Assembly: GCA_014885115.2 (NCBI GenBank)
Contig: WKLE02000111.1
Location: 1-17,355, forward strand
DNA length: 17,355 bases
Origin: Asterionellopsis glacialis
Taxonomy: Eukaryota > Bacillariophyta > Plagiogrammaphyceae > Rhaphoneidales > Asterionellopsidaceae
Direction: 5' to 3'
This document shows, one piece after another, positions 8,080-15,965 of this stretch. The stretch's first letter is position 1. Each line of letters begins with the position of its first letter. A program made the position numbers and the translations under genes. The notes under the pieces are model-generated. The model had not been told where the DNA came from. It worked only from the letters and a program-made list of their open reading frames with translations, and made no database searches.

Positions 8080-9228
8080 CTAACTTTGTCCTTTTTCCAA
8101 AATGGCTAGTCGTGCTTCAAAATCATCTTGCATTTCTTGTGACTTTCTCACACTTTCTTCCAGTTCAGCCAACATAACTTCCATATCATTAAGCTTAAGG
8201 GTCAATTCAAGGTCGATGCTATTTTTGAAGGATGGTACAGCAGCTTTAACTGCACCACCAATTGAAGATGCAGCTGATAAGGCATCCAGATAGGATATCA
8301 TTCCTGAACGTGGATTTGGAGGAGGGGTGACATCTGATGTAGTCTTTTCAACAGAAGATGATGCCGATGCAATAGCTTCCAGATAAGCTGCCATTCCACC
8401 TGTTTTCTGAGGAGATATTGCACTGCCTCCCGCAGACATGCTATTCAGATAAGACTGGTAGGAAGATCCGCGAGAAGATGGTGCAGAAGAGGTTGTCTCG
8501 GGTGCTGGAGATATTGCAGGATTATTAACAGTAATGGCGTGGATTTCGGGATGAGGTGAAGCTACTGTAGCTTGAGAAGAAATTGAATCCACGTAGGATA
8601 CCATATTGTCGTAAGATTTGACACCGGATCCGGTTCCGCCAAAGGATGATAGTGCATTCAAATATAAGGATCCCATTGCAGAACGCCTTGTTTTTGGTTC
8701 AGGCGCATATTCGACTGGTGCTGGAGGAGGCACAGCCGAAGTCACAGGAGTTGACACACCGTCGGCACCACTCCAAGAAGAGCCCGAAAGTGCATTCAGA
8801 TATGAGCCTTCACCACCACGAGGGGCAGGGACAGGGACAGGAGCATATTCGGCTGGTGCTGGGGGAGGTACGGCCGAAGGTAAAGCAGATGACACGTCGT
8901 TGGCGGGCGTAGCACTACTCCCGGAAGAACCTGAAAGAGCGCTCAAATATGAGTCTCGGAGACTACGAGAATGAGAAGGTTCAGAGTTGCCATTAGTGGC
9001 AGGTGCCGTTTCGGGTTCGATTTCAACAGCTACTACAGGTTCCTCCTCTTCCTCAGGAGGAGGTGGATTTCCAAGAGACTGCAAATAGTTTTGATGAAAT
9101 GCATGATGGACTGACGAAGAAAACACTCGCTTCGAATGTGTCTGATGGGTTCCGGAACTCGTAAAGAAGGCGCTACCAGCGCCGATAAGGAAAGCCTGTA
9201 ATATGAATGCTGTGAATGTAAAACGCAT
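8080..9228 (-). CDS. signal/plastid-targeted Tyr-Leu-repeat protein with C-terminal coiled coil, 382 aa
   Basis: Single uninterrupted frame from ATG (9228-9226) to TAG (8082-8080). Residues 1-20 form a signal peptide with hydrophobic core FTAFILQAFLIGAG; predicted cleavage before Phe-21 (GSA/FF) resembles the ASAF motif of diatom bipartite plastid presequences, followed by a Ser/Thr/His/basic stretch without acids to residue about 50. Residues 47-318 carry eight short repeats of form (S/A/L/N)-Y-(L/V)-x-(A/S)-(L/I/M)-(S/A/G), starting at 47, 93, 142, 188, 211, 259, 281 and 312, separated by 22-50 residues of Pro/Ala/Gly/Ser linkers, including PPPAP-x-EYAP twice. Residues about 339-380 form a charged heptad helix, a likely coiled coil. 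I recognise no enzyme domain. The layout (short aromatic motifs on flexible spacers plus an oligomerising helix) resembles multivalent scaffold or linker proteins; that role is inference. It is the only clearly intact complete gene in the window. Confidence 0.85.
   Translation of the reverse strand: MRFTFTAFILQAFLIGAGSAFFTSSGTHQTHSKRVFSSSVHHAFHQNYLQSLGNPPPPEEEEEPVVAVEIEPETAPATNGNSEPSHSRSLRDSYLSALSGSSGSSATPANDVSSALPSAVPPPAPAEYAPVPVPAPRGGEGSYLNALSGSSWSGADGVSTPVTSAVPPPAPVEYAPEPKTRRSAMGSLYLNALSSFGGTGSGVKSYDNMVSYVDSISSQATVASPHPEIHAITVNNPAISPAPETTSSAPSSRGSSYQSYLNSMSAGGSAISPQKTGGMAAYLEAIASASSSVEKTTSDVTPPPNPRSGMISYLDALSAASSIGGAVKAAVPSFKNSIDLELTLKLNDMEVMLAELEESVRKSQEMQDDFEARLAILEKGQS
8690..8960 (-). 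repeat. internal tandem duplication within the Tyr-Leu-repeat gene
   Basis: The stretch around 8703-8750 (CATATTC...GGTGCTGGAGGAGGCACAG...) recurs about 140 bp away around 8843-8890 with few substitutions. Each unit encodes one Tyr-Leu motif plus a Pro-rich linker ending in PPPAP-x-EYAP (protein about 92-135 and 141-176). This suggests the protein grew by unit duplication. Confidence 0.7.
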
Positions 9229-9350
9229 GATTGTGTGATTCCTTTTATCTGGTTATTTCAGAATCTTTTTGAACATCATGAGTGCTTCATGTGTTATGTT
9301 GAGTCGACACCGTGTTCGATGATGGGAGTTAACTTAGACGCATGCCCAAA
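9229..9350 (-). promoter_or_regulatory. probable promoter/5' UTR of the repeat-protein gene
   Basis: Non-coding flank directly upstream of the minus-strand ATG at 9228. I see no certain TATA box or initiator, so this is positional only. Confidence 0.3.
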
Positions 9351-9450
9351 ATTTAGATTTAGATTTAGATTCAGGTCCCGTCCGTCCCTCTCACCCAAGG
9401 TTCATTGTGCATAACTTAAAAAAAACGCAAAAATTTGGATTTAGATTTAG
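9351..9450. repeat. two short ATTTAG arrays
   Basis: 9351-9371 is three and a third copies of ATTTAG; 9433-9450 is ATTTGG followed by two ATTTAG. Both are preceded by an A-run, about 80 bp apart. They lie upstream of the repeat-protein gene and could be promoter repeats or remnants of a mobile-element end. The unit differs from the usual TTAGGG telomere repeat. Confidence 0.7.
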
Positions 9451-9635
9451 CCCCCCCTTTCTTCTCAACCGCACGTTTCGCGACAAATATCCACATAACA
9501 TCTCTTCGGAACAGTTGATGTTTTCTTCTTTCGTTTCGACCATACAATATGTTCGACCTCATCACGACAATCGATGATGTTGCTGCTAGGACATCATCAA
9601 GCTCTTCCACCACCACACAATTGTGTGATTGAGTA

Positions 9636-9656
9636 TGATGTCAGATAATGATGTCA
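9636..9656 (+). promoter_or_regulatory. paired TGATGTCA bZIP-like sites
   Basis: TGATGTCA occurs at 9636-9643 and 9649-9656, 13 bp apart, just before the Harbinger transposase reading frame. The octamer differs by one base from the TGACGTCA site of CREB/ATF-type bZIP factors. Chance is possible; the same octamer also occurs inside coding sequence elsewhere in the window. Confidence 0.3.
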
Positions 9657-11135
9657 GTCAACAATCATCCACCTCATCAGCTGCACAACAATTGCTGCAT
9701 GACAATAACTCAACAATCATCCTCATTATTTTTGACCTCATCCATGGAACAGACGCATAAAAGAAGGAGCAGTACAGGTAGTTCCATTTGTTCTGCAGTT
9801 TTTGAAGTATCATCCATTGTTGTTGGTATTGCTTACAATGAATTTCTCCTAGTAGAACCTCCCTGCAAAGTCTGACATGCAGGGATACCTTCCATCAGGA
9901 GACATAGAGTTCCAGTTGTGAAGGAGATATTCGAGTCTCTTGGAAAATGCTATATCAGAAGGGCATATTGAATTACAGAAGCATCTTTCTGGAACCTATT
10001 TAGGTTGTTAAGAGATCATATATGAAGACTTAACAAACCCGATAGGATAAGATGCCCAAGATCAGTAGTATCATCAGAATACTCTGATATACCTTTCTCC
10101 TCTAGACTGAGTATGGCAATTTTGTTATTTTGCAGGTGGATGCAAGTATGGTATTGCAGTAGTACATGGGATGCATACAAATGACATGTATACTTCTGTA
10201 TGGAGGGTTGTTGATGCTGTTAATTCTAGTGATGCACTTAAAATAAAATTTCTCATGGACCATTCTGAGCAAAGAAAGATTGCAGAGGGCTTTAAATCCA
10301 AGTCATGGGTGGGATTTGATAACTGTGTTGGGACAGTAGATGGAATGTTGGTATGGATGACTGCCCCTAGCAAGAAGGTATTTAAAAAAACCAAGGTTGG
10401 TGCCTTGAAGAAATTCTTCTGTGGACGTAAGAAGAAATATGGTATGAACCTACAGGCAAGAACATGCAATTCCAATCGTAAATTCATTGATATAGAAGTA
10501 AGGCACCCTGTCAGTACTTCCAACTATCTCTGTTTTTGTACTTGGGATATTCTGAAGAACAAACTTTCAAAAGATGGCTTCCTTGCTCCAGGATCAGCAA
10601 TTTATGGTGACAATGCGTATATAAACACACCGTTTCTTGTGATACCAGAAAAGGGTGTCTCTACCGGCCCTGAAGATGCATACAATTTTTTTCAATCCCA
10701 GCTTTGGACAAATATAGAATGTGTGTTTAGTATGTTGGTACACAGGTGGGGTTGCTTAAGGAAGGCTCTCCCTGTAAACATAAGTATCAAAAAGGTAACA
10801 GCCCTTGTCCTTTGTCTTTGTACATTGCATAATTTTTGTATTGATGAAAGAGGCATAATTATTCCAGCATCAGAACATCAGGAGATAATTATAGTATCTT
10901 GACCAATTGTGGTATAAGTGTACATTACACAGGAGAAAAAGAATTTAATAATAGTACAAATCATGTATCAGAATTACTGGACAGTAGTAAAATTTGGCAC
11001 AATATTGACACAAGAAATGAAAGAAATGAAAGAAGACAATATGAACAAATGGTTCTTCCCAAACACACAATGATTGCACATGTGATACCCAATCAGGGGC
11101 ATCTGTATCTCTTTGTCACCACCATTGCCATTTAA
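9648..11135 (+). pseudogene. PIF/Harbinger transposase (DDE_Tnp_4), broken
   Basis: From 9648 a Ser-rich N-terminus leads, in one frame, through TGAs at 9873, 9969 and 10023; between them VVKEIFESLGK and TEASFWNLFRLLRDH match the N-terminal region of Harbinger transposases. Frame changes at about 10131, where one extra T before GCAGGTGGA is the simplest cause. The frame containing 10171-10902 then reads the core: VHGMHTNDMYTSVW, Asp in GTVDGML (residue 57 counted from the ATG at 10171), FCGRKKKYGMNLQA, Asp in YGDNAY (147) and Glu in NIECVFSMLVHRWG (183), so the DDE triad is complete. TGA at 10900-10902 ends it, but family-like C-terminal sequence (VSELLDSSKIWHNID, ERRQYEQMVLPKHT) continues in another frame to 11135. 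The enzyme would excise and insert the element. Three stops and two shifts make it non-functional as read. Confidence 0.88.
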
Positions 11136-11829
11136 TTCATACCTTTCAATAATGTCTACAGTTTTTGGTTTTGCTTTCCATAACATATCCTTACACTTCT
11201 CCAAAGTCATAATATGGTCCTTAACAATTATCTTGTCAAGATTTTCAAAGTCAGGAGACAAATGCTTAAGGTCCAGTCTAATGGATGGTTGGAAGGAGGC
11301 ATCATTCAACTTAATTGTACCTTTTTTGTAAAAAAAAATTGGCTCTATTTATAGAAGTCCTGTTGTCTATTTGTTGTCTGTCCAAAGGGTTCTGTGTCTT
11401 GAGATATAGTTCCTTGATGTCATCTTGGATAAGTACTTCAATAAAACAAAGTCTATCCATTACAGTAAGGGGTGACGCAGTTGGTTTCTTGCTGAAGTTG
11501 TTGGTTTTATTGTTGCCCTGGTTTGTTACAGTACCATGAACATTTTCTTCTTTTTCTTTGTTGGCCAAATGAATGTCTGTTACCAATACATTGTAGGAAT
11601 CTTTGATACAATCTAAATCAACAGGGTCTGTTATAGGATGCCGGGTTCAAAGTCTACTTAGTAATTCATCAAATCATTTGTTTTTAAAGTTCTTTGAACC
11701 AGGAGCACAGCATTTGTACTCTATCAACAAAGAATTTCTAGTAGGCTTAAGTTGTTGTCTATTTGCCATAGAATTAGATGGTTCCTTGTTGTAGAAGTTA
11801 GAAGGTTCAAAGGAACAGTCAATAGACAT
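10974..11829 (-). pseudogene. probable Harbinger accessory (DNA-binding) protein gene, broken
   Basis: From ATG at 11829-11827 (MSIDCSFEPSNF) the minus frame runs to 11311 with two TGAs (11674-11676 and 11647-11649), both plausible Arg codons with C-to-T changes. Best-preserved blocks are MDRLCFIEVLIQDDIKELYL and KTQNPLDRQQIDNR. The A9 run at 11330-11338 (T9 in the sense of the gene) has one base too many: with eight, the frame flows on into LNDASFQPSIRLDL and IIERYELNGNGGD. The natural C-terminus probably lies near 11100; the last residues to 10974 overlap the transposase tail and look non-coding. Harbinger elements carry a second, Myb/SANT-like protein that helps the transposase enter the nucleus and bind the ends. 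Position and opposite orientation suggest this is it, but I see no certain SANT motif, so the role is inferred. Confidence 0.5.
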
Positions 11830-11956
11830 TTTTAAACCAATGAGGTACCTGGTTTGAATGTCAGGAGGGACTTTGCACTATGCTGACAACAATATTGAAA
11901 AGTTAGGTGAAAATAGATTGAATTTTGTTAGAGTGAATAAATTATGAGCTATTTTA

Positions 11957-11975
11957 ACTAGTTGCTAAAACTAGT
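11957..11975. repeat. short perfect inverted repeat ACTAGTT-5-AACTAGT
   Basis: Seven-base arms ACTAGTT (11957-11963) and AACTAGT (11969-11975) with a 5-nt loop, in the gap between the Harbinger accessory gene and the gypsy copy-2 flank. It could sit at an element border; no partner was found on the other side. Confidence 0.4.
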
Positions 11976-12398
11976 CGACTATCTACTGATTTGTCTTCTT
12001 GACCCAATTGCAGTACGGGATCCTATGGCGGATCTACTTCAAGTTTGGATTCCAATGGAGTTTGGTTTTACCATGTGAACCGAACTCCCTGAGGCAGCCA
12101 ATGAGAGCTCACCAGACCGGCGTGTCATCGCGTTCCAGCGTGATGCAACATGCTTCTGCTGCAGAGTGGATTTTGATATGCTTTGCTTGTGACATCAGCA
12201 TTTGCATGTACGCGGCGTGTCACTGCACATTTGCATCTGTCCGCTTGATGACATCATCACATCATCTCATCTGTCCTTATCTGTGACATCATCATGTCAT
12301 GGTACGTCCGTACTACGGTTGATTGACATATCGCGCAAGTCTTGCGATTCACCTACTGCACTCACCCACCATGTCCAGCAATCTAGTACTTAAGATGT
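11976..12398 (-). other. putative 3' flank/LTR remnant of gypsy copy 2
   Basis: This lies directly downstream (in minus sense) of the integrase stop, where a 3' LTR is expected. It is richer in G+C than its surroundings, carries three TGACATCA octamers, and has small perfect inverted repeats (CGCAAG-T-CTTGCG at 12334-12346; GTAC-GTCC-GTAC at 12302-12313). No second copy is present in the window to prove an LTR, because the other end of the element is missing. Confidence 0.35.
12190..12291 (+). promoter_or_regulatory. cluster of three TGACATCA bZIP-like sites
   Basis: Exact TGACATCA at 12190-12197, 12249-12256 and 12284-12291, plus a near-match on the other strand at 12292-12299. If this segment is an LTR, stress-type bZIP control of the element is conceivable. 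This is inference from motif density only. Confidence 0.35.
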
Positions 12399-13502
12399 TT
12401 ATGTGGCAGCGGTAGCGTGGTAAGGCTTAACGCAACAAATATTGAGTCTGTCAAGTACTGGTCTGCATTGTAAGGTTACAGTACCATTGCAATGTACTTG
12501 ACAAACTGTAAATGGTCCATTGCATGGTTGTTCATATTTACGCAGATTAGACTTGTCGTTTTCTAGTAGGGCTTTATCGCCTACTTTCCAATCATATTCG
12601 ATTCTCTTAGCATTTTTGCACTGATTGTTGCTAGCTATCCTAGCTTGTTTCCTACTAACTATGTGTTCCCAGTTTGCTTCATGTTGAATGTTAAATATCA
12701 TATCTCTACCAAAAACTAGCTGGCCAGGTGTAGCTTGGAGAGTAGTATGATAAGTGGAACATACGACATATGCAACAGCAGCTAATACACCAGCCCAAGG
12801 GTTTTCTTCAGTACTATGCTGTACCTTATGGGTTTGTACCATATTACCCACTACCTGATGTATCCTCTCCACAATGGCGTTTGCCTGTGGGTTACGGGTA
12901 GTGATTGGTTTACGTTTGATGTGGTATTCATCATCTAACATACTACCAAAGTCCTTCATGAATTCCATGCCTTGGTCAAAAGTGACTTGCGTAGGCTTTG
13001 GGTATTGTGTGAACCACTGTTGTTCTACTGTGTTCGCAATTTTGATACTGCTCCTTTCAGACCAAGGGACAATCTCAAACCACCCTGTAGCTGGGTCAAT
13101 CATAGTAACGCAGCATAGGGTGAGGTCCTTATGACCTTTTCTTGAGATAGTATAGGGTCCTATGAGGTCTACATATGGGCGGTTCCATGGTGTGGCTTCT
13201 GCGTGCTTTTCAAGCAGGTGTCCGTACATTTTACTTTGAGTCTTCTTCAGTTGACAGGTGTGGCAAGTTTTGCAGTAGGTTGTTAGGTGTTCACATAATT
13301 TAGACCACCATAAGTGCTGTTGTATTGTCTCTTTGGTGCAGGTCTTACAAGGATGACATAAGTATGTGTGGTACCATAGTACTGTTTGTTTCTGTGGGGT
13401 TGATGGAATGCATATTTTATTTTTGTAGCATATAAGGCTGTAAGATTTTCTGCCCCCATGAAATAGGTTTTTGGTGAAAACTTTCTTCTTAAGTGCATCT
13501 TA
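12399..13502 (-). pseudogene. pol: Ty3/gypsy integrase with complete HHCC and DDE motifs
   Basis: After a TAA at 13500-13502 (Gln site) the frame is open to TAA at 12399-12401. The zinc domain has His-X4-His (WYHTYLCHP) and CKTC. The core counted from the ATG at 13229 has Asp-21 (YVDLIGPYTI), Asp-85 (TFDQGMEF) and Glu-121 (IVERIHQ), so D-D-35-E is intact. A C-terminal part (DWKVGDKALLENDK, RLNICCVKPYH) matches the end of gypsy integrases. It stays in the same frame as the RNase H upstream, so it is the C-terminal domain of one Pol polyprotein, not a separate gene. Unlike copy 1 it keeps its catalytic residues, but the upstream stop codon and missing RT make the element dead as a unit. Confidence 0.9.
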
Positions 13503-14308
13503 TCTGAGTTGATTGTCCTTTAATTGATGTTTAAGAATATCTGGGTAACTGAGGGGGAATCCCTTGTCACTATCACTATGCTGAGGCATAGTGAGGCAGT
13601 ACATTTCTGCCATATCTTCATCAGTGATATAGCATTCCTGAACAGCTTCTACATCAGGATCGAGTAGATTGAGGCAAGAGAGTGCATTGGCTACTATTTT
13701 ATGTTTGCCTTTTATATAGCGTAGTTTGGGTGCAAATTCTTCTATGAACCATTGCTAGCATGCATGATGTTCAGTTTGACATTTGTCGTAGGTTAGATTT
13801 TTATGGTCTGTATGTATAATGCCATGGTGACCAAGTAGGAGGTACCGGTACTCTCTAAGTACTTCCATGATTGATAATAGTTCTTGATCATGAGTGTTGT
13901 ATTTAGTTTGGGTATTGGTAAGTTTTCTACTGTAGAATACTATGGGCTTATCATCTTACGTGATAACTACCCCTAGTTGATACTTGCTGGCATCAGTGTA
14001 TATGTGGAAGTGTTTGTTGAAGTCCGGGTAGTACAATAGTACTTCTTTGGGTATATTTTTTTTTTATATTATCAAAGGCTATTTGTTGTTCCTTGTCCCA
14101 TTTAAACTTAATCCCTTTGCCTTGTAGCTTAGTTAGAGGAGCCAGTACATGGGATCTGTGTATCCACATTTGTTTATAGAAATTGACCATTCCTACGAAA
14201 GAGCGTATCTTTTTAGTAGTTGTAGGGGGTGCTATATTTAGTATGGCAGAGACCTTATGATTTAGTGGCCTTATGTCCTTGTGATATACATGGAATCCAA
14301 AATGTAGT
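13503..14308 (-). pseudogene. pol: Ty3/gypsy RT thumb and RNase H, broken
   Basis: The RT end begins at about LHFGFHVYHKDIRPLNHKV and includes IRSFVGMVNFYKQMW and SHVLAPLTKL, classic gypsy RT thumb/connection blocks. The frame runs out at 13993-13995 (TGA); the cause is a homopolymer of ten T (plus strand, 14056-14065) where a base gain or loss changes frame. In the next frame PKEVLLYYPDFNKHF and IYTDASKYQLGVVI begin RNase H, with Asp at 13994-13992, Glu in HDQELLSIME and Asp in IHTDHKNLTY all kept. TAA (13956-13958) and TAG (13755-13757) interrupt it, each at a site where Gln would fit (CAA or CAG with a C-to-T change). RNase H removes the RNA strand during cDNA synthesis. Confidence 0.85.
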
Positions 14309-15960
14309 TCACAACCAGGACAAATTGATGTTGTTCTTTTGTCATACCAAGATGTTACTGTGTTCAATGGTAAGTGGGAATGTATGAGTTTTATCAAAAT
14401 CGGATGTCTAGGTGACATTGTGGCAATAACTGTGGATAAAGCTTTCTGATTGATCAATTGGAACAGATGTTTAGATATTGATTGTCTCTCTATGATGTAA
14501 GCTTCTAGTTGTGGAGCATAGCATGCATAGCATATCCTTGAGGGATATTTCTCATTGCACGTGACATTGTTGATATTAAGTTGGGCAGGGTTATTTGGAA
14601 ATTGGATGACTTGAGAAATATTTTGGGGTTACCTTGACTGATGCATAACTCCTGCAAGATGGTCTGTTTCTACATTGAGTTGTGCCGGGAGGGGTAAATC
14701 TGTAACCTTTGTTTGTTCATCTTGATGACCTTTCCCATGAATTAGTTCATAACAGGGAAGTTTGTCAAGAGTCTCCATGATCAAGTGAACAATATCCCAG
14801 TCCTCTAACAATGTCAAATTCAGAGACAGATTCTCCTGAGCTTGCAAGTTTCTAATACGGATGAGTAAGAATTTGCTGTCTGTGTGCTGATATAATTGTA
14901 CATGTTCAGACAATTCAATGGTGTAATATTGATGAAGTAAGTATAAAAATTGTACCCATGAAAGAAAGCCGTAAGCCTCTGCTTGCATTGAGGACCCAAT
15001 GGAGCATCTGTATGCCCATCCTGCACAAGAAGCTAATTGTTGGCCAGTTGACAATGCCGCAACCCATCCAAATGTTTCATTGCCTTGGTCAGAGACTGAT
15101 CCATTGCTTGTGATGATGACAGACTCATTTTGGATAGATTCAATGATTGAGTATATTGAGACTTTTAGCTTAAGATTGTGGTGTAATTGCTTTGACCATA
15201 GAGGTTGGTGTTGGAGAAATAGTTTAAAGTCTAAAGGATTGGGACTTGATTTGGTTTTTCTAAAGTGCACAGGTTGTTTGATACACCATTTGTTCTCAAT
15301 GGGTTTAACGTCAACTGGAACACTTGAAGATGGTAAGTGTATGGGGATATTGTTTGTTGGATAAGAAAGGCCTGAGGAGTTTGACTTGTATTTGTGGTAT
15401 TGATTATGAAGATGAATGAATAAAGTCGTGGAAGTATCATTGTAGTACCTGAACCAGCATTGTTGTAGCTTATCAGATGGATGTAGCCATTCCAGTAATG
15501 GTTCATGAAGTTTGCCTTCTTTTGTTGAGAATAACCGGCATGCTCGTTGCCACAATTGCCAGGAGATTTCATCAGGTTTGTCCTGTTTGAAATGTTGCCA
15601 TCAAGTTGTGTTAGATGTAAGAAGTGAGTCTCCTTTGGCAATTTCTGGACGTAAATGAGTGCTGGTTGCAGTCGTGACATCTGAGATAGTGATTACTTGC
15701 AGGTATAGTCTGCAGTAGTTTATTTGTCTGATTTCGCGCTGTTTGAATTTCTGTGCGTTGAGAACTAAGTCCATGATGCATCTATCGTTTATGCATTGTG
15801 GGTTATTACATTGGGCAATGTTGAGCAATATTGTACAATCAAAAGTGCATAGATATTCGCGTAAAGAAGAAAACCACTTTGTTTCTAAATGACGTAATTT
15901 GGAGGATGTGTTCTCTAACGGGGAAAAGCTGGTGCCAATCTGGGCCATATCCACGTAAAA
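14309..15960 (-). pseudogene. LINE-type element fragment: RNase H domain and C-terminal Cys finger
   Basis: One minus frame runs from about 15950 to the gypsy junction, broken only by TGA (15601-15603) and TAA (14629-14631). It reads LRHLETKWFSSLREYL, INYCRLYLQVITISDVTT and DEISWQLWQRACRLF, blocks I associate with the region after RT in large ORFs of diatom retroelements. Then an RNase H fold: SNGSVSD (first acid is Asn-151 counted from 15555; Asp expected, codon AAT at 15105-15103), FGWVAALSTG, Glu-193 (MQAEAYGFLSW), Asp-226 (HTDSKFL) and Asp-298 (NVETDHLAG, after HGKGHQDE). After the TAA come FPNNPAQLNI and a CPGC half-finger like the zf-RVT end of LINE proteins. RT itself is absent, so the LINE class is inferred. 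Both ends are joined to unrelated elements. Confidence 0.72.
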
Positions 15961-15965
15961 TTGAT

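Larger units (their letters stand above)
9648..11829. mobile_element. decayed PIF/Harbinger DNA transposon (two convergent genes)
   Basis: A DDE_Tnp_4-type transposase on + and a probable accessory gene on -, tail to tail, match the two-gene plan of PIF/Harbinger elements. I could not find terminal inverted repeats or the 3-bp target duplication, so the true ends lie outside these coordinates, perhaps near 9230-9640 and 11830-12000. Confidence 0.75.
12399..14308 (-). mobile_element. decayed Ty3/gypsy retrotransposon, copy 2 (5' truncated)
   Basis: Minus-strand order is RT thumb, RNase H, HHCC zinc domain, DDE integrase. Gag, protease and RT fingers/palm are absent: the left part of the element ends abruptly at about 14308, where LINE-type sequence joins it. 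It is a lineage clearly divergent from copy 1: motifs correspond but most residues differ. Confidence 0.88.

Noticed and set aside
7761..8177. 138-codon hydrophobic plus-strand frame
   Set aside because: No family signature, non-coding composition, and it overlaps the 3' end of the convincing minus-strand gene.
8618..8974. 118-codon plus-strand frame
   Set aside because: Antisense shadow of the Pro/Ala/Ser-rich repeat gene.
9351..9371. Interstitial telomere
   Set aside because: Unit is ATTTAG, only about three copies, and not the TTAGGG unit expected for this kind of organism.
9416..9616. 66-codon basic minus-strand frame
   Set aside because: No ATG start, includes the ATTTAG and C-run region, no recognisable motif.
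10108..10140. Possible 3' splice site (T-rich run then GCAG/G) before the Harbinger core
   Set aside because: Family-like protein continues on both sides (RLSMAIL then AGGCKYGIAVVHG) with only one extra base between, so a 1-nt insertion explains it better than an intron.
1986..13502. Reassigned genetic code (TGA or other stops read as amino acids)
   Set aside because: Internal stops of all three types occur, at Arg, Trp and Gln sites, only in mobile or pseudogene sequence; the intact gene uses a normal stop and has no internal ones.
14999..15364. 121-codon plus-strand frame
   Set aside because: Antisense to the RNase H domain of the LINE-type fragment; no family motif.
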